Below are positions 7,816 through 16,735 of a stretch of DNA of 64,000 bases, one piece after another. Below the pieces are notes generated by a model. The model was not told the DNA's origin and made no database searches. It worked only from the letters and a program-made list of their open reading frames with translations. Every line of letters starts with the position of its first letter. The first letter of the stretch is position 1. The DNA comes from Janthinobacterium sp. LM6. Lineage in GTDB: Bacteria > Pseudomonadota > Gammaproteobacteria > Burkholderiales > Burkholderiaceae_D. Both the position numbers and the translations under genes were made by a program. The stretch is from contig NZ_CP019510.1 in assembly GCF_002002885.1 (NCBI RefSeq), forward strand, positions 1,426,001-1,490,000, in the 5' to 3' direction.

Positions 7816-9213
7816 TTATCGGGGGGAGTAACTGCGGCACCAGGCCGCCAGCGCTTCGCGCTCCGCTTCCAGCAATTGATCCGATTCGCTGTATTCCGCA
7901 TGGTTCATGGTACCGCAGCAGGCGCGCCTGTCCTGCACGGCACCCGCTTCGTCGACGACATCGGGGGCAAAGGTCATTTGTCCATCCTCCGTCATGGCAT
8001 TGTCCTTGAGTACTTCGCGCACGGTAAAGCTGTTGCGGATGAAATCGAGGTAGCTGGTAAAGCCGTCGGCCTGCGCCAGGGTCAGCATGTGGCCGGCCAC
8101 GTCGGCGTACGTGGCCGCCTGGTCGGGGGACGCCACCAGGGCGCGCAAGACCAGGCTGCGCAGGTAGTCGCCGCAACGGTGCAGCACGGCCGCGTCATCT
8201 TCCAGCTGGGGCTGGCGTTCGTGGGCAAAGATGTCGGCCAGGATGTCGTAGATAGCGCCTGTAAACACTTGCGAGATGGCGTGCACTTCCGTGCCGGCCT
8301 CCGACAATTTGATGTCGTTATCGGCATTGCGCAAGCCGTTCGGCCGGCCCAGCGCCAGGCCGAACTGTTCCGCCAGGTCGGCCAGGAAGGTCTTGTCGTG
8401 CAGGTCGGACTTGGTTTGCGCGATCACGGCTTCGACCTGGTCCAGCTGCGACAGGGCCAGGAAGATGGCCGTCAGGTCGCCGAACGATTCGTGCAAGCCG
8501 CCCGTCTGCGGTGGATTATTGTTGAGCAGCCAATTCGGCTTGAGGCCATCGAGGATGGCGTGCCCGGTTTCATGCGAAACGATGTCGAGCGAGCGGCAGG
8601 TGTAGACGCGCTCGGTGGCGCCGCTGGGAATGAAGTCGCCGAACTTGAGGGCCTTGTCGCTGCGGCTGTAATAGGCATTCATGACATTGGGCAAGCCGTG
8701 CGGGAACACGCGCAGCGGTGCCGTGTTGCTGGCGCTATTCCATTGCCAGGGCAGGGGCGGCGCCGTGTTGTTGCTGGCCATCGCGCGCTGGTACATGGTC
8801 AGCGTCATGCGCACGATGGCAAACGTGTGCACGGCGTCGAACTGGTCGGTGTTGGGCGAGACGATGAAGTCGCCAAAGGCGTTCGGGCTGACCTGGGCGA
8901 TGCCCGGCTCGCCAAAGGTGATGCGCGCGTCGCGCGGGCCTTGCAGGATCAGGCCGGGCAGGAAGGACTTGCGCGTGCCCAGCTCGCTCACGGACGGGTC
9001 TTGCTTCCAGATCAGCACGCGCGAACCGACGGGCACGGCGGCCAGGTTGCGGACCGTGGCGTCCGTCAGGCGGGGCGGACCCGGCTGCAGGGTCAGTTGC
9101 GCATTCTTGCGGTGCAGGCGGTAGGGCGCCGAGGGGGTAGGGACGTAGCCGACAGGCAAGGACACGCATTTGGTCAGCACGGCTTCGACCGGCACGATGA
9201 CTTTCTGGTCCAT
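7816..9213 (-). CDS. M4 (thermolysin/protealysin)-like zinc metallopeptidase
   Basis: A 465-residue protein from the ATG complementary to 9211-9213, preceded by GGAGAGC. The zinc site HETGH lies at residues 214-218. The third ligand and acid are in GGLHESFGD (Glu242), four residues farther along than in thermolysin. A TEVHAIS segment (His311) corresponds to the thermolysin transition-state His. DQFDAVHTFAIV resembles the M4 N-terminal core. No signal peptide is visible, and no canonical protealysin propeptide with a PPL motif. The C-terminal 100 residues contain a CC pair (RRACCGT) of unknown role. The emfourin gene follows, so the two probably form a protease/inhibitor operon. The target is unknown. 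Confidence 0.82.
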   Translation of the reverse strand: MDQKVIVPVEAVLTKCVSLPVGYVPTPSAPYRLHRKNAQLTLQPGPPRLTDATVRNLAAVPVGSRVLIWKQDPSVSELGTRKSFLPGLILQGPRDARITFGEPGIAQVSPNAFGDFIVSPNTDQFDAVHTFAIVRMTLTMYQRAMASNNTAPPLPWQWNSASNTAPLRVFPHGLPNVMNAYYSRSDKALKFGDFIPSGATERVYTCRSLDIVSHETGHAILDGLKPNWLLNNNPPQTGGLHESFGDLTAIFLALSQLDQVEAVIAQTKSDLHDKTFLADLAEQFGLALGRPNGLRNADNDIKLSEAGTEVHAISQVFTGAIYDILADIFAHERQPQLEDDAAVLHRCGDYLRSLVLRALVASPDQAATYADVAGHMLTLAQADGFTSYLDFIRNSFTVREVLKDNAMTEDGQMTFAPDVVDEAGAVQDRRACCGTMNHAEYSESDQLLEAEREALAAWCRSYSPR

Positions 9214-9412
9214 GATAGCTCTCCAAGACACTCGCAACTGGAATGGAGATAGTCGGCCTGCTTCGGTGGTTGCGGTTTGATGCGGCGCAAGTGCGGCGCA
9301 AGAAAGCACGGTTTTTTCCGTGTGCCGGCGTTCCCCATGGCTGCGGCTGCCGTGTGGCGGCTGGTATGATGCTGGCCGTATGGACCCGTTTTTATAATAA
9401 AAGGATCGTTTG

Positions 9413-9697
9413 ATGGCGGATATAAATATAGTTCAGCAACATAAGCTGACAGCAGCAAAGGCGCGCGAAGCGGCGCAGCAAGTGGCCGACAAGCTGGCCC
9501 AGGAGTATGACCTGGCGTGCGCCTGGGATGGCGATGTGCTGCGCTTCGAGCGCAGCGGCGTCGATGGTTCGCTGACCCTGGAAAAAGAGCAGGCGCAACT
9601 GCAAATCAAGCTGGGTTTCATGCTCAGCGCCTTCGCTTCCACGATTGAAGGCAAGATCGCCGAAAAGATGCGCAAGGTGTTTGCCGAGCCAGTTTGA
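9413..9697 (+). CDS. Polyhydroxyalkanoic acid system (PHA granule) small protein
   Basis: A 94-residue protein starting MADINIVQQHKLTAAKARE. An in-frame TTG lies one codon earlier; AAGGAT upstream suits the ATG. It has the shape of the PHA-system family: an amphipathic helix (AKAREAAQQVADKLAQEYDL), two strands (ACAWDGDVLRFERSGVDGSL, LQIKLGF), and a closing helix (STIEGKIAEKMRKVF). Members occur beside PHA genes and are thought to associate with granules or their regulation, although their biochemical role is not settled. The nearby phaZ is consistent with this. A terminator follows at 9748-9787. Confidence 0.75.
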   Translation: MADINIVQQHKLTAAKAREAAQQVADKLAQEYDLACAWDGDVLRFERSGVDGSLTLEKEQAQLQIKLGFMLSAFASTIEGKIAEKMRKVFAEPV

Positions 9698-9747
9698 CCC
9701 GCTTGTCTGGCGCCGTGTTTGGTGCTAGAAAACGTGCCGCAGCGATA

Positions 9748-9787
9748 GGCGAAAAGACGATGAAAACACGTCGCTTTTCGCCTTTTT
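9748..9787 (+). terminator. Intrinsic terminator after the PHA-system gene
   Basis: GGCGAAAA near 9748 pairs with TTTTCGCC near 9775, with a further GACG/CGTC pair inside, and a T run follows. A small internal mismatch is present. Confidence 0.7.
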
Positions 9788-9843
9788 CACGTCTGACTGT
9801 ACGCTGGCGAACATTGCTAGCACATTTCTATTTGGAAAGCCAT

Positions 9844-9872
9844 TGGACTTTGGCGGCTTTTTGCGTTATACT
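9844..9872 (+). promoter_or_regulatory. Predicted sigma-70 promoter of proVWX
   Basis: TTGGAC at 9844-9849 and TATACT at 9867-9872 are separated by 17 bp. Transcription would start near 9879, leaving a leader of about 390 nt before proV. Confidence 0.65.
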
Positions 9873-9878
9873 TGAGTC

Positions 9879-10267
9879 ATATTTACAACAGCTACACCGC
9901 GTTTCACCTTCTGCTTCGCAGTACTCTCCGCTCGCTGAGTGGTGAATAATTCATTGGGTTTTACACCCGCATCCAGTTAAAAGTAGCTTGGTCGATTTTT
10001 TCGGTCAAATACATTTGGTGCCATGTATTTGCATGGCGCTAGCGTTGTTAAAAGTCCTGAACCACAGCCTCTTTTAGCACGCACACGGCACCCCGGCACC
10101 GGCTTTGGCCATCCGCTGGTCACACGCGTGTCACCCCCTGTTTACTGTCGCTCCCGTGCGCTTTTGCGCCGTGGCGTAGCCGACGCAACAGGGTTTGCTG
10201 ATTCCCGCCGCAAGCTAGCAGCTTGCTGGGTTTCATTCCATTCGTCAAATCGAGGGAGAACCACATC
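9879..10267 (+). other. Long, possibly structured 5' leader of proVWX
   Basis: No protein-coding frame is convincing here. Several hairpins can be drawn. TTCACC (9903-9908) pairs with GGTGAA (9941-9946) around two inner hairpins, CTGC/GCAG (9911-9921) and ACTC/GAGT (9923-9940), forming a small three-way junction. GGGT/ACCC lies at 9956-9968. CAAATACAT (10006-10014) pairs with ATGTATTTG (10023-10031), and this excludes an alternative stem GCCATG/CATGGC (10020-10037). The arrangement suits an RNA switch or thermosensor in front of an osmoprotectant operon, but each stem is short and could be chance. Confidence 0.4.
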
Positions 10268-11500
10268 GTGGCAAAACAAATCATTATCGACCATGTGTTC
10301 AAAGTGTTCGGCGACAAGCCAGAAGAAGCACTTGAACTCGTCCGCCAGGGCGCCAGCAAGCAGGATATCCTGGCCCAGACCGACTGCACCATCGGCGTTT
10401 TCGACGCCACCTTTACCATTGAAGCGGGCGAGATCTTCGTCATCATGGGCCTGTCCGGTTCGGGCAAGTCGACCCTGGTGCGCATGCTGAACCGCCTGAT
10501 CGAGCCCACCGCGGGCCGCATCCTGATCGACGGCAACGACATCAATACCTTGCCGGATGCCCAGCTGCGCGCCCTGCGCCGCAAGGACATCAGCATGGTG
10601 TTCCAGTCGTTCGCGCTGCTGCCGCAAATTACCGTGCTCGACAATACTGCCTTCGGCATGGAACTGGCCGGCATGCCCAAGGCCGAGCGCCATGCGCTGG
10701 CCCAGCAAGCTCTGGAGCAGGTCGGCCTGGACGGCTACGGCGCCAGCTATCCCGACGAATTGTCGGGCGGCATGCAGCAGCGCGTGGGCCTGGCCCGTGC
10801 GCTGGCGTGCGATCCATCGATTTTGCTGATGGATGAAGCGTTTTCCGCGCTCGATCCGATTATCCGTACGGAAATGCAATCGGAACTGCTGCGCTTGCAG
10901 CAAATCAAGCGCCGCACCATCGTCTTCATTTCGCATGACCTCGACGAAGCCATGCGCATCGGCGACCGTGTTGCCATCATGAAAGACGGCCACGTGGTGC
11001 AAGTGGGCACGCCGGAAGAGATTTTGCGCAAGCCGGCCAACGATTACGTGCGCAATTTCGTGCGCGGCGTCGATGCGGCGGCCGTCTTCAAGGCCAGCGA
11101 TATTGCCCGCAAGAGCCAGATCGTCGTGTCCGAGTCGCCGAGCCGCGGCTCGCGCGCCGCGCTGTCGATGCTGGAAGAGCAGGATCGCGCGTTTGCCTAC
11201 GTCGTCAATCCGCAGCGCAAGTTCCTCGGCGTCGTCTCGGCCGATTCGCTGCGCAATGCGCTCGACGGCCATGTGGGACCGCTGGGCCTGGCGCATGCCT
11301 ATCTGCCCGACGTGCAGACCATTAATGCAGACGAGCCCGTCGCCGGCCTGTTCGGCCAGGTGGCGCAACTGCCTTACGCCGTCCCTGTGGTGGCCAATGA
11401 CGGCAGCTTCCGCGGCGCCATCAGCAAGACAACCTTGCTGAAGTTCCTCGACCGCGACACGCCAGCCATAGCCGAACAACAACAGAAAGGACAAGCATGA
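10268..11500 (+). CDS. proV: Glycine betaine/proline ABC transporter ATP-binding protein
   Basis: 410 residues from a GTG start at 10268 ([10 protein letters not shown]), with GAGGGAG upstream; the preceding in-frame ATG has no family support. Walker [10 protein letters not shown] is at 61-69, the signature LSGGM at 165-169 and Walker B ILLMDE at 185-190. The family-specific insertion before the Walker A region ([16 protein letters not shown]) is present. Residues from about 275 onward form two CBS-like domains that sense ionic strength in known OpuA/ProV proteins. It drives import of compatible solutes from the inner face of the membrane. Its stop overlaps the proW start by four bases (ATGA), indicating translational coupling. 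Confidence 0.96.
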   Translation: MAKQIIIDHVFKVFGDKPEEALELVRQGASKQDILAQTDCTIGVFDATFTIEAGEIFVIMGLSGSGKSTLVRMLNRLIEPTAGRILIDGNDINTLPDAQLRALRRKDISMVFQSFALLPQITVLDNTAFGMELAGMPKAERHALAQQALEQVGLDGYGASYPDELSGGMQQRVGLARALACDPSILLMDEAFSALDPIIRTEMQSELLRLQQIKRRTIVFISHDLDEAMRIGDRVAIMKDGHVVQVGTPEEILRKPANDYVRNFVRGVDAAAVFKASDIARKSQIVVSESPSRGSRAALSMLEEQDRAFAYVVNPQRKFLGVVSADSLRNALDGHVGPLGLAHAYLPDVQTINADEPVAGLFGQVAQLPYAVPVVANDGSFRGAISKTTLLKFLDRDTPAIAEQQQKGQA

Positions 11501-12600
11501 ACCCAAGCACCGTTTCCACAGTAGAACCTGTTGTTGAGCAGGCCGCCCAGATCAATCCCTGGGCGCTGACGCCGCCGACCGACGCCAGCACCGCCTGGCT
11601 GGACGCCGCCGCGCCCGCCGTGCAGCCGGAACACGCCACCGGTTTCCACCTGACGCAGATCTTCGACGGCTCGCTGCCGCTGGAAAGCTGGATCAACCAG
11701 GGCCTGGGCTGGGTCGTCGCGCATTTCCGTCCCTTCTTCCAGGCCGTGCGCGCGCCGATCGACAGCGTGCTGTCCGGCGTGGAAGGCGTGCTGCTGGCCG
11801 CCCCGTCGCTGACGGTGATCGCCATCATCGGCTTGCTGGCGTGGCAATTTACCAGCCGCACCCTGGCCATCGGCACCGTGCTGGCGCTGCTGGTGGTGTC
11901 CATGCTGGGTATCTGGCCGGAAGCCATGACGACCCTGTCGCTGGTGCTCACTTCCCTGGCGTTCTGCCTGGCCATCGGCTTGCCGCTCGGTATTTTCCTT
12001 GCCAGCAGCGACCGCGCGCAGAATATCCTGCGTCCCCTGCTGGACGCCATGCAGACGACGCCCGCCTTCGTCTACCTGGTGCCGGTGGTGATGCTGTTTG
12101 GTATCGGTAATGCGCCGGGCGTGATCGTGACGATCATCTTTGCCCTGCCGCCGCTGGTGCGTCTGACCAACCTCGGCATCCGCCAGGTGCGTCCCGACCT
12201 GATCGAAGCGGCCCGTGCCTACGGCGCCTCGCCGTGGCAGCTGCTGACCCGCGTGCAGTTTCCGCTGGCCATGCCATCGATCATGGCCGGTATCAACCAG
12301 TCGCTGATGCTGTCGCTGTCGATGGTCGTGATCGCCTCGATGATCGCCGTCGGCGGCCTGGGCCAGATGGTCTTGCGCGGCATCGGCCGCCTGGACATGG
12401 GCCTGGCAACGGTCGGCGGCCTCGGTATCGTGCTGCTGGCCATTACCCTGGACCGCTTGACGCAGGCGATGGGCCAGCCACGCCGCGGCGTGCGCCACTG
12501 GTACCAGACGGGCCCTGCCGGTTTCGTGCTGCGCCTGGTGCGCGGCAATGCGGAGAAAAATAATGTTGAGCAGCAAGTAACGCTGGCCAACGCACAATAA
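11497..12600 (+). CDS. proW: Glycine betaine/proline ABC transporter permease
   Basis: A 367-residue inner-membrane permease. The N-terminal 60 residues are polar and periplasmic-like. Several membrane helices follow ([43 protein letters not shown]). The coupling motif with [29 protein letters not shown] near residues 233-261 is the permease contact with the ATPase. The domain is of the MetI/BPD transporter type. The gene starts inside the proV stop and ends 9 bp before proX. The C-terminal tail is hydrophilic. Confidence 0.95.
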   Translation: MNPSTVSTVEPVVEQAAQINPWALTPPTDASTAWLDAAAPAVQPEHATGFHLTQIFDGSLPLESWINQGLGWVVAHFRPFFQAVRAPIDSVLSGVEGVLLAAPSLTVIAIIGLLAWQFTSRTLAIGTVLALLVVSMLGIWPEAMTTLSLVLTSLAFCLAIGLPLGIFLASSDRAQNILRPLLDAMQTTPAFVYLVPVVMLFGIGNAPGVIVTIIFALPPLVRLTNLGIRQVRPDLIEAARAYGASPWQLLTRVQFPLAMPSIMAGINQSLMLSLSMVVIASMIAVGGLGQMVLRGIGRLDMGLATVGGLGIVLLAITLDRLTQAMGQPRRGVRHWYQTGPAGFVLRLVRGNAEKNNVEQQVTLANAQ

Positions 12601-12609
12601 AGGAACCAC

Positions 12610-13662
12610 ATGCATCAAATCGACAATTTTAAAGTGACGCAAAAATCGCAACGCAAGTTCCAGCTGTTTTCCGCCCTGGCGATCGCCGCCATGGCCCTGA
12701 CCACCAGCCTGGCCATGGCGCAGACGCCGGCCGCCGATGCGCTGCCCGGCAAGGGCGTCAAGGTGCAGCCGCTGCAAAGTTCGATCGCGGAAGAAACCTT
12801 CCAGACCATGCTGGTCGACAAGGCGCTGGAAAAACTCGGCTACGAAGTGCAGCCGATCAAGGAAGTGGAGTATCCGACGGCGCATATCGCGATTGCCAAC
12901 GGTGACGCCACCTTCATGGCCGTGCACTGGGACCCCATGCACAAGGATTTCTATAACAATGCGGGCGGCGACGCCAAGCTGTCGCGCACGGGCCAGTATG
13001 CGGGGCCTGCCGCGCAAGGTTATCTGATCGATAAGGCGACTGCCGAGAAGTACAACATCACGAATATCGACCAGCTGCGCGACCCGACGCTGGCCAAGCT
13101 GTTCGACCACGATGGCGACGGCAAGGCCGACTTGACCGGTTGCAACCCTGGCTGGGGCTGCGAAGCGCTGATCGAGAACCACATGGATGCGTATAAATTG
13201 CGCAAGACGGTGACGCACGTGCAGGGCAGCTATGCGGCCCTGATCGCCGACACCCTGGGCCGCTACAAGCGTGGCGAACCGATCCTGTACTACACGTGGA
13301 CGCCGTACTGGGTCAGCGGCGTGCTGGTGCCGGGCAAGGACGTGGTCTGGCTGAAAGTGCCGTTCTCGGCCAATCCGGACAAGGTGAATACCCGCCTCGA
13401 CGATGGCAGCGACTACGGCTTTGCCGTCAACACGGCGCGCATCGTGTCGAACAAGGCCTGGGCGGAGAAGAACCCGGCCGCGGCCAAGCTGTTCGAAGTG
13501 ATGCAATTGCCCGTGGCGGACATCAATGCGCAGAACGAGCGCATGCGTCGCGGCGAAAACACGCAAGCCGATATCGCGCGCCATACGGCTGGCTGGATCA
13601 AGTATCACCAGGCGACGTTTGACGGCTGGATCGCGCAAGCGCTGGCGGCGGCGAAAAAGTAA
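12610..13662 (+). CDS. proX: Glycine betaine/proline-binding periplasmic protein
   Basis: 350 residues with a signal peptide ending near SLAMAQT (residue 36-38), after an unusually long hydrophilic N-terminus. The mature protein belongs to the OpuAC/ProX fold: [36 protein letters not shown], and a CNPGWGCE loop with two Cys, as in E. coli ProX. Aromatic residues such as W in HWDP, W in GWGC and WTPYWV are the expected quaternary-amine box. An AGGA precedes the ATG. The proVWX operon ends at the terminator at 13698-13728. Confidence 0.95.
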   Translation: MHQIDNFKVTQKSQRKFQLFSALAIAAMALTTSLAMAQTPAADALPGKGVKVQPLQSSIAEETFQTMLVDKALEKLGYEVQPIKEVEYPTAHIAIANGDATFMAVHWDPMHKDFYNNAGGDAKLSRTGQYAGPAAQGYLIDKATAEKYNITNIDQLRDPTLAKLFDHDGDGKADLTGCNPGWGCEALIENHMDAYKLRKTVTHVQGSYAALIADTLGRYKRGEPILYYTWTPYWVSGVLVPGKDVVWLKVPFSANPDKVNTRLDDGSDYGFAVNTARIVSNKAWAEKNPAAAKLFEVMQLPVADINAQNERMRRGENTQADIARHTAGWIKYHQATFDGWIAQALAAAKK

Positions 13663-13697
13663 ATTACGGCTGATGCAGGCGTAAATACAGGCGTAAA

Positions 13698-13728
13698 AAA
13701 AGTGGCTACCGATTTGGTAGCCACTTTT
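13698..13728 (+). terminator. Intrinsic terminator of proVWX
   Basis: Perfect 13-bp arms, AAAAGTGGCTACC at 13698-13710 and its complement at 13716-13728, with a five-base loop and a T-rich end. Confidence 0.88.
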
Positions 13729-13811
13729 GCATTTTCAGCCTGTTTTTGTGGTTTTTGGTGAGTTTTCAGCCGTTTTCGGCCTGTTTCTCTGCAAAACAGG
13801 CGTTTTCAGGT

Positions 13812-14066
13812 TTAATCCTTCAAGTCTTCGATCAAATCGATGTATTGCTGTTGCGCATCTTCCTTCGAGGTGCCGGCCAGGGCCGCCCAGGCGTCGAACT
13901 TGGCGCGGTTGACGAAGTCGGTCATGCCAGGACGCTCGCCCGTGGCGTCGCCGCTCGACGCTTGCTTGAACAAGGCGTAGATTTTCAACAAGGTCATATT
14001 GTCCGGACGCTCGGACAGGGTCTTGGAATCGAGCTGCGCTTGTTCGAATTGCTCTTGTAAACTCAT
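13812..14066 (-). CDS. Acyl-CoA-binding protein
   Basis: An 84-residue four-helix protein of the ACBP family. It begins MSLQEQFEQAQLDSKTL and contains LLKIYALFKQASSGD (the eukaryotic consensus is LKLYALYKQATVGD) and RAKFDAWAALAGTSKEDAQQQYIDLI (consensus KAKWDAWNALKGMSKEDA). The Tyr, Lys and Trp acyl-CoA contacts are present. It binds long-chain acyl-CoA esters in the cytosol. It is close to full family length. It stands alone on the minus strand between proX and the FKBP gene, 200 bp downstream of the latter. Confidence 0.93.
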   Translation of the reverse strand: MSLQEQFEQAQLDSKTLSERPDNMTLLKIYALFKQASSGDATGERPGMTDFVNRAKFDAWAALAGTSKEDAQQQYIDLIEDLKD

Positions 14067-14190
14067 GATGGCTCCTGTGTGCTGATGGAATCGCTGGAAA
14101 AGTGCGGCAGGCCCGGCGGAGTGGCCACCGTGCGTGCTGCAGTGCCTGACATCATAGTGAAAAAAGCGCGCCGTGCATTAGAGGACACAC

Positions 14191-14231
14191 TCAAAACAAA
14201 AACGCCGCCGCTGCGTGAACAGGGGCGGCGT
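14191..14231 (-). terminator. Intrinsic terminator after the FKBP gene
   Basis: GC-rich arms ACGCCGCC (14202-14209) and GGCGGCGT (14224-14231). On the minus strand a T-rich tail (TTTTTGTTTTGA) follows. Confidence 0.75.
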
Positions 14232-14265
14232 CGGTACAGTCGCCTGGGCGCTGCGGAGTCGGTGC

Positions 14266-14622
14266 TTATACGCCCAGCAGTTCGACGTCGAAAATCAGGG
14301 TGGCGTTCGGTGGAATCACGCCGCCGGCGCCGCGTGCGCCATAGCCCAGTGCCGCCGGGATGATCAGCTGGCGCTTGCCGCCCACTTTCATGCCTTGCAC
14401 GCCTTCGTCCCAGCCTTGAATGACGCGGCCGGCGCCCAGCGGGAATTCGAATGGGTCGTTGCGGTCCTTGCTCGAGTCAAATTTCGAACCGGCGCTGCCG
14501 TCGTCGTTCTGCAGCCAGCCCGTGTAATGCACGACAACATTGTTGCCGGCTTGCGCTTCAGCGCCTTCGCCGACGATGGTATCGATGTATTGCAGGCCGG
14601 AAGCGGTAGTGGTGGTGGTCAT
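14266..14622 (-). CDS. FKBP-type peptidyl-prolyl cis-trans isomerase
   Basis: 118 residues from the ATG complementary to 14620-14622, with AAGGAT upstream. A longer in-frame start adds 84 residues without any family resemblance and is rejected. The single FKBP domain has the classic run VVVHYTGWL, FDSSKDR, FEFPLGAGRVIQGWDEGV, GMKVGGKRQLIIPA, LGYGARGAGGVIPPNATLIFDVELL. It catalyses isomerisation of Xaa-Pro bonds. No signal peptide is present, so it is a cytosolic folding helper. The poly-Thr start (MTTTTTASGLQY) is common in Burkholderiales homologues. Confidence 0.95.
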   Translation of the reverse strand: MTTTTTASGLQYIDTIVGEGAEAQAGNNVVVHYTGWLQNDDGSAGSKFDSSKDRNDPFEFPLGAGRVIQGWDEGVQGMKVGGKRQLIIPAALGYGARGAGGVIPPNATLIFDVELLGV

Positions 14623-14819
14623 GATAATCCTTGTGTAGGCGATGAAAGCTTCAGATTGTAGAGCAATGAGTTGCAAAGCGCCATTCCAGGCCCGGCACAG
14701 GGAAAAAACGGAAATTACGGCGATGTGTGGCTGCCGGCAGCATTTAAGGGGGGATTTCACACAATAAATACAGTGTTCCACGTAAAATGCATGTTTTGTA
14801 TTTAACAGTGATTTCTTCC

Positions 14820-15791
14820 ATGTTCCGCAGTCTACGCCGCCTTGTTTTTTCCTCGCTGTGCCTGGTTTCCGCAATATCGACGGCGCAAGCCGAAGTGGTG
14901 GTGGTGCTCAATTCCCGTGATGCTACGGTGCAACTGCTGGACCAGAAAACCTATGCTCCCCTGTCCACCTTCGCCGTCGGCAAGGAACCGCACCATCTGA
15001 TGGAGACGCCGGACGGCAAGTCGCTGATCGTCGCCAGTTCCGTCGGCAACGAGCTGATCTTCCTCGACCCCGTGTCGGGCCAGATCCAGCGCCGCATCAG
15101 CAACATCCTCGACCCTTACCAGATCGGCTTTTCGCCGGACCAGAAATGGTTCATTTCGAACTCGCTGCGCCTGGACCGCATCGACCTGTACCGCTACGAC
15201 GGCAAGAACCTGACCCTGGCCAAGCGCATCCCGCTGCCGAAGTTGCCCAGCCACATGGCGTTCACGGCCGACAGCACCATGGCTTTCATTACGCAGCAGG
15301 GCAGCAACCAGGTCAGCGCCATCGACCTGGCCACGCAGACGGTGAAATGGACCATGCCTGTCGGCCCGGCGCCGGCCGGCATCACGATGACGCCCGATGG
15401 CAAGCATTTGCTGGTGGGCATCATGGGCAGCGATTACGTGGAAGTGATCGACTGGCGCACGCAAAAGACCGTCAAGCGCATCAAGGCGGGCGCCGGCACG
15501 CATAATTTCCGCGCGCTCGGCGATAACCGCATGACGTTCGTCTCGAACCGCGTGTCGAACACCATCAACATCATCGACCAGCAAACCCTGGAAAACGTGG
15601 GCACCATCAATGTGCCGGGCGGCCCCGACTGCATGGAAATCACGCCCGATGGCAAGACCATGTGGGTAACGTTGCGCTGGATTAAGAAAGTGGCCGTGAT
15701 CGATTTGACCACGCGCAAGGTGATCAAGACCATACCGGTGGGCCGCTCGCCGCATGGCGTGTATTTCGCCACCCACTCGCCGCGCATGTGA
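14820..15791 (+). CDS. Secreted YVTN-type beta-propeller repeat protein
   Basis: About 323 residues from the ATG at 14820; an ATG 11 codons earlier is also possible. A signal peptide ends at AQAEV. The mature protein is built of repeated 40-residue blades with recurrent TPDGK (ETPDGKSL, TMTPDGKHL, EITPDGKTM) and ID-x-x-T motifs, typical of YVTN propellers in the periplasm or at the surface. Such proteins often act as binding scaffolds. It is the first gene of a tightly packed set: its stop overlaps the next start (TGATG), followed by a polysaccharide deacetylase and a fatty acid hydroxylase. The specific role is unknown. Confidence 0.8.
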   Translation: MFRSLRRLVFSSLCLVSAISTAQAEVVVVLNSRDATVQLLDQKTYAPLSTFAVGKEPHHLMETPDGKSLIVASSVGNELIFLDPVSGQIQRRISNILDPYQIGFSPDQKWFISNSLRLDRIDLYRYDGKNLTLAKRIPLPKLPSHMAFTADSTMAFITQQGSNQVSAIDLATQTVKWTMPVGPAPAGITMTPDGKHLLVGIMGSDYVEVIDWRTQKTVKRIKAGAGTHNFRALGDNRMTFVSNRVSNTINIIDQQTLENVGTINVPGGPDCMEITPDGKTMWVTLRWIKKVAVIDLTTRKVIKTIPVGRSPHGVYFATHSPRM

Positions 15792-16735
15792 TGACGGGTG
15801 TGATGATGAAACACTTGACCATGCGTCGCCTGACGCCGGGCGTGACTCGCTGCGGCGGCATGTCCGCCATGCTGTTGTGTGCGGTGGCCATGCTGTCGCA
15901 CACGGATGCGACCGCGACCGCACCTGCCGCTGCCAGCGTCGCGTCTGCCGCTCCCGGCGACGCGTCTGCCAAGCCTGCCGCGCATGCCACCGCTGCCGCC
16001 TCCACCGCCGCGTCCGTCCCGGCCGCCTGCAAGGGCACCATCTACCTCACGTTCGACACGGGCAGCCAGTCGCAAGCGCAATTGATCGCCGACGTGCTCA
16101 ATCAACGCCATGTGAAGGCAACCTTCTTCCTGGCCAATGAAAAGACGACGCGCGGCGACTATTCGCTCGATGCCTCGTGGGCGCCGTACTGGAAAGCCCG
16201 CGTGGCCGAAGGCCATGCGTTCGGCACGCATACGTTTGACCACGTGTACTGGAAGAAGGATCTGGCCAACGGCTTGATCCAGGTCAAGCCCCAGTTCGGC
16301 AAGGATGGCGGCAAGCTGGCGTCGTTCACGGATCAGCAGTTCTGCGAGGAATTGCGCCGCGTCGATACGCGCTTCCAGGAGCTGACCGGGCGCAAGCTCG
16401 ACCCGTTCTGGCGCGCGCCGGGCGGCTACACGTCGCCGCGCACCCTGGCGGCCGGCAGCGCCTGCGGCTACCAGCACGCGGGCTGGGCGCCGGCCGGCTA
16501 TTCGGGCGATGAATTGCCCAGCGATAAGTATCCGAACGCCACGCTGCTGAAAAAAGCCCTGGCGAACTTGCGCAGCGGCGACATTTTTATTGCACACATG
16601 GGCATCTGGTCGCGCAAGGAGGCATGGGCGCCGGCCAACCTGGACGCCTTGATTTCCGGCCTGCAAGACAAGGGTTTCTGCTTTGCCACGCTGCGCGAGC
16701 ATCCTGCCTACGCGCGGAAGAAGGGCCAGCCATGA
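15791..16735 (+). CDS. Exported polysaccharide deacetylase (CE4/NodB family)
   Basis: About 314 residues. The start at 15791 overlaps the upstream TGA; GTG 15788 and ATG 15806 are alternatives. An N-terminal hydrophobic region (SAMLLCAVAMLSH) is followed by an Ala/Pro/Thr-rich linker and then the NodB domain. The metal and catalytic motifs are visible: YLTFDTGS (Asp), THTFDH (His pair) and RAPGG. ATFFLANEK matches the family ATFF motif. It removes acetyl groups from an N-acetylated surface glycan, perhaps peptidoglycan or exopolysaccharide. The next gene, a fatty acid hydroxylase, starts inside its stop codon. Confidence 0.88.
   Translation: MTGVMMKHLTMRRLTPGVTRCGGMSAMLLCAVAMLSHTDATATAPAAASVASAAPGDASAKPAAHATAAASTAASVPAACKGTIYLTFDTGSQSQAQLIADVLNQRHVKATFFLANEKTTRGDYSLDASWAPYWKARVAEGHAFGTHTFDHVYWKKDLANGLIQVKPQFGKDGGKLASFTDQQFCEELRRVDTRFQELTGRKLDPFWRAPGGYTSPRTLAAGSACGYQHAGWAPAGYSGDELPSDKYPNATLLKKALANLRSGDIFIAHMGIWSRKEAWAPANLDALISGLQDKGFCFATLREHPAYARKKGQP

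Noticed and set aside
9694-9945. An 83-codon frame in the proV upstream region
   Set aside because: It runs through the terminator and the promoter and has no ribosome-binding site or family resemblance.
11374-13638. A 754-codon minus-strand frame over proW/proX
   Set aside because: Antisense to well-identified transporter genes; composition is that of a shadow frame.
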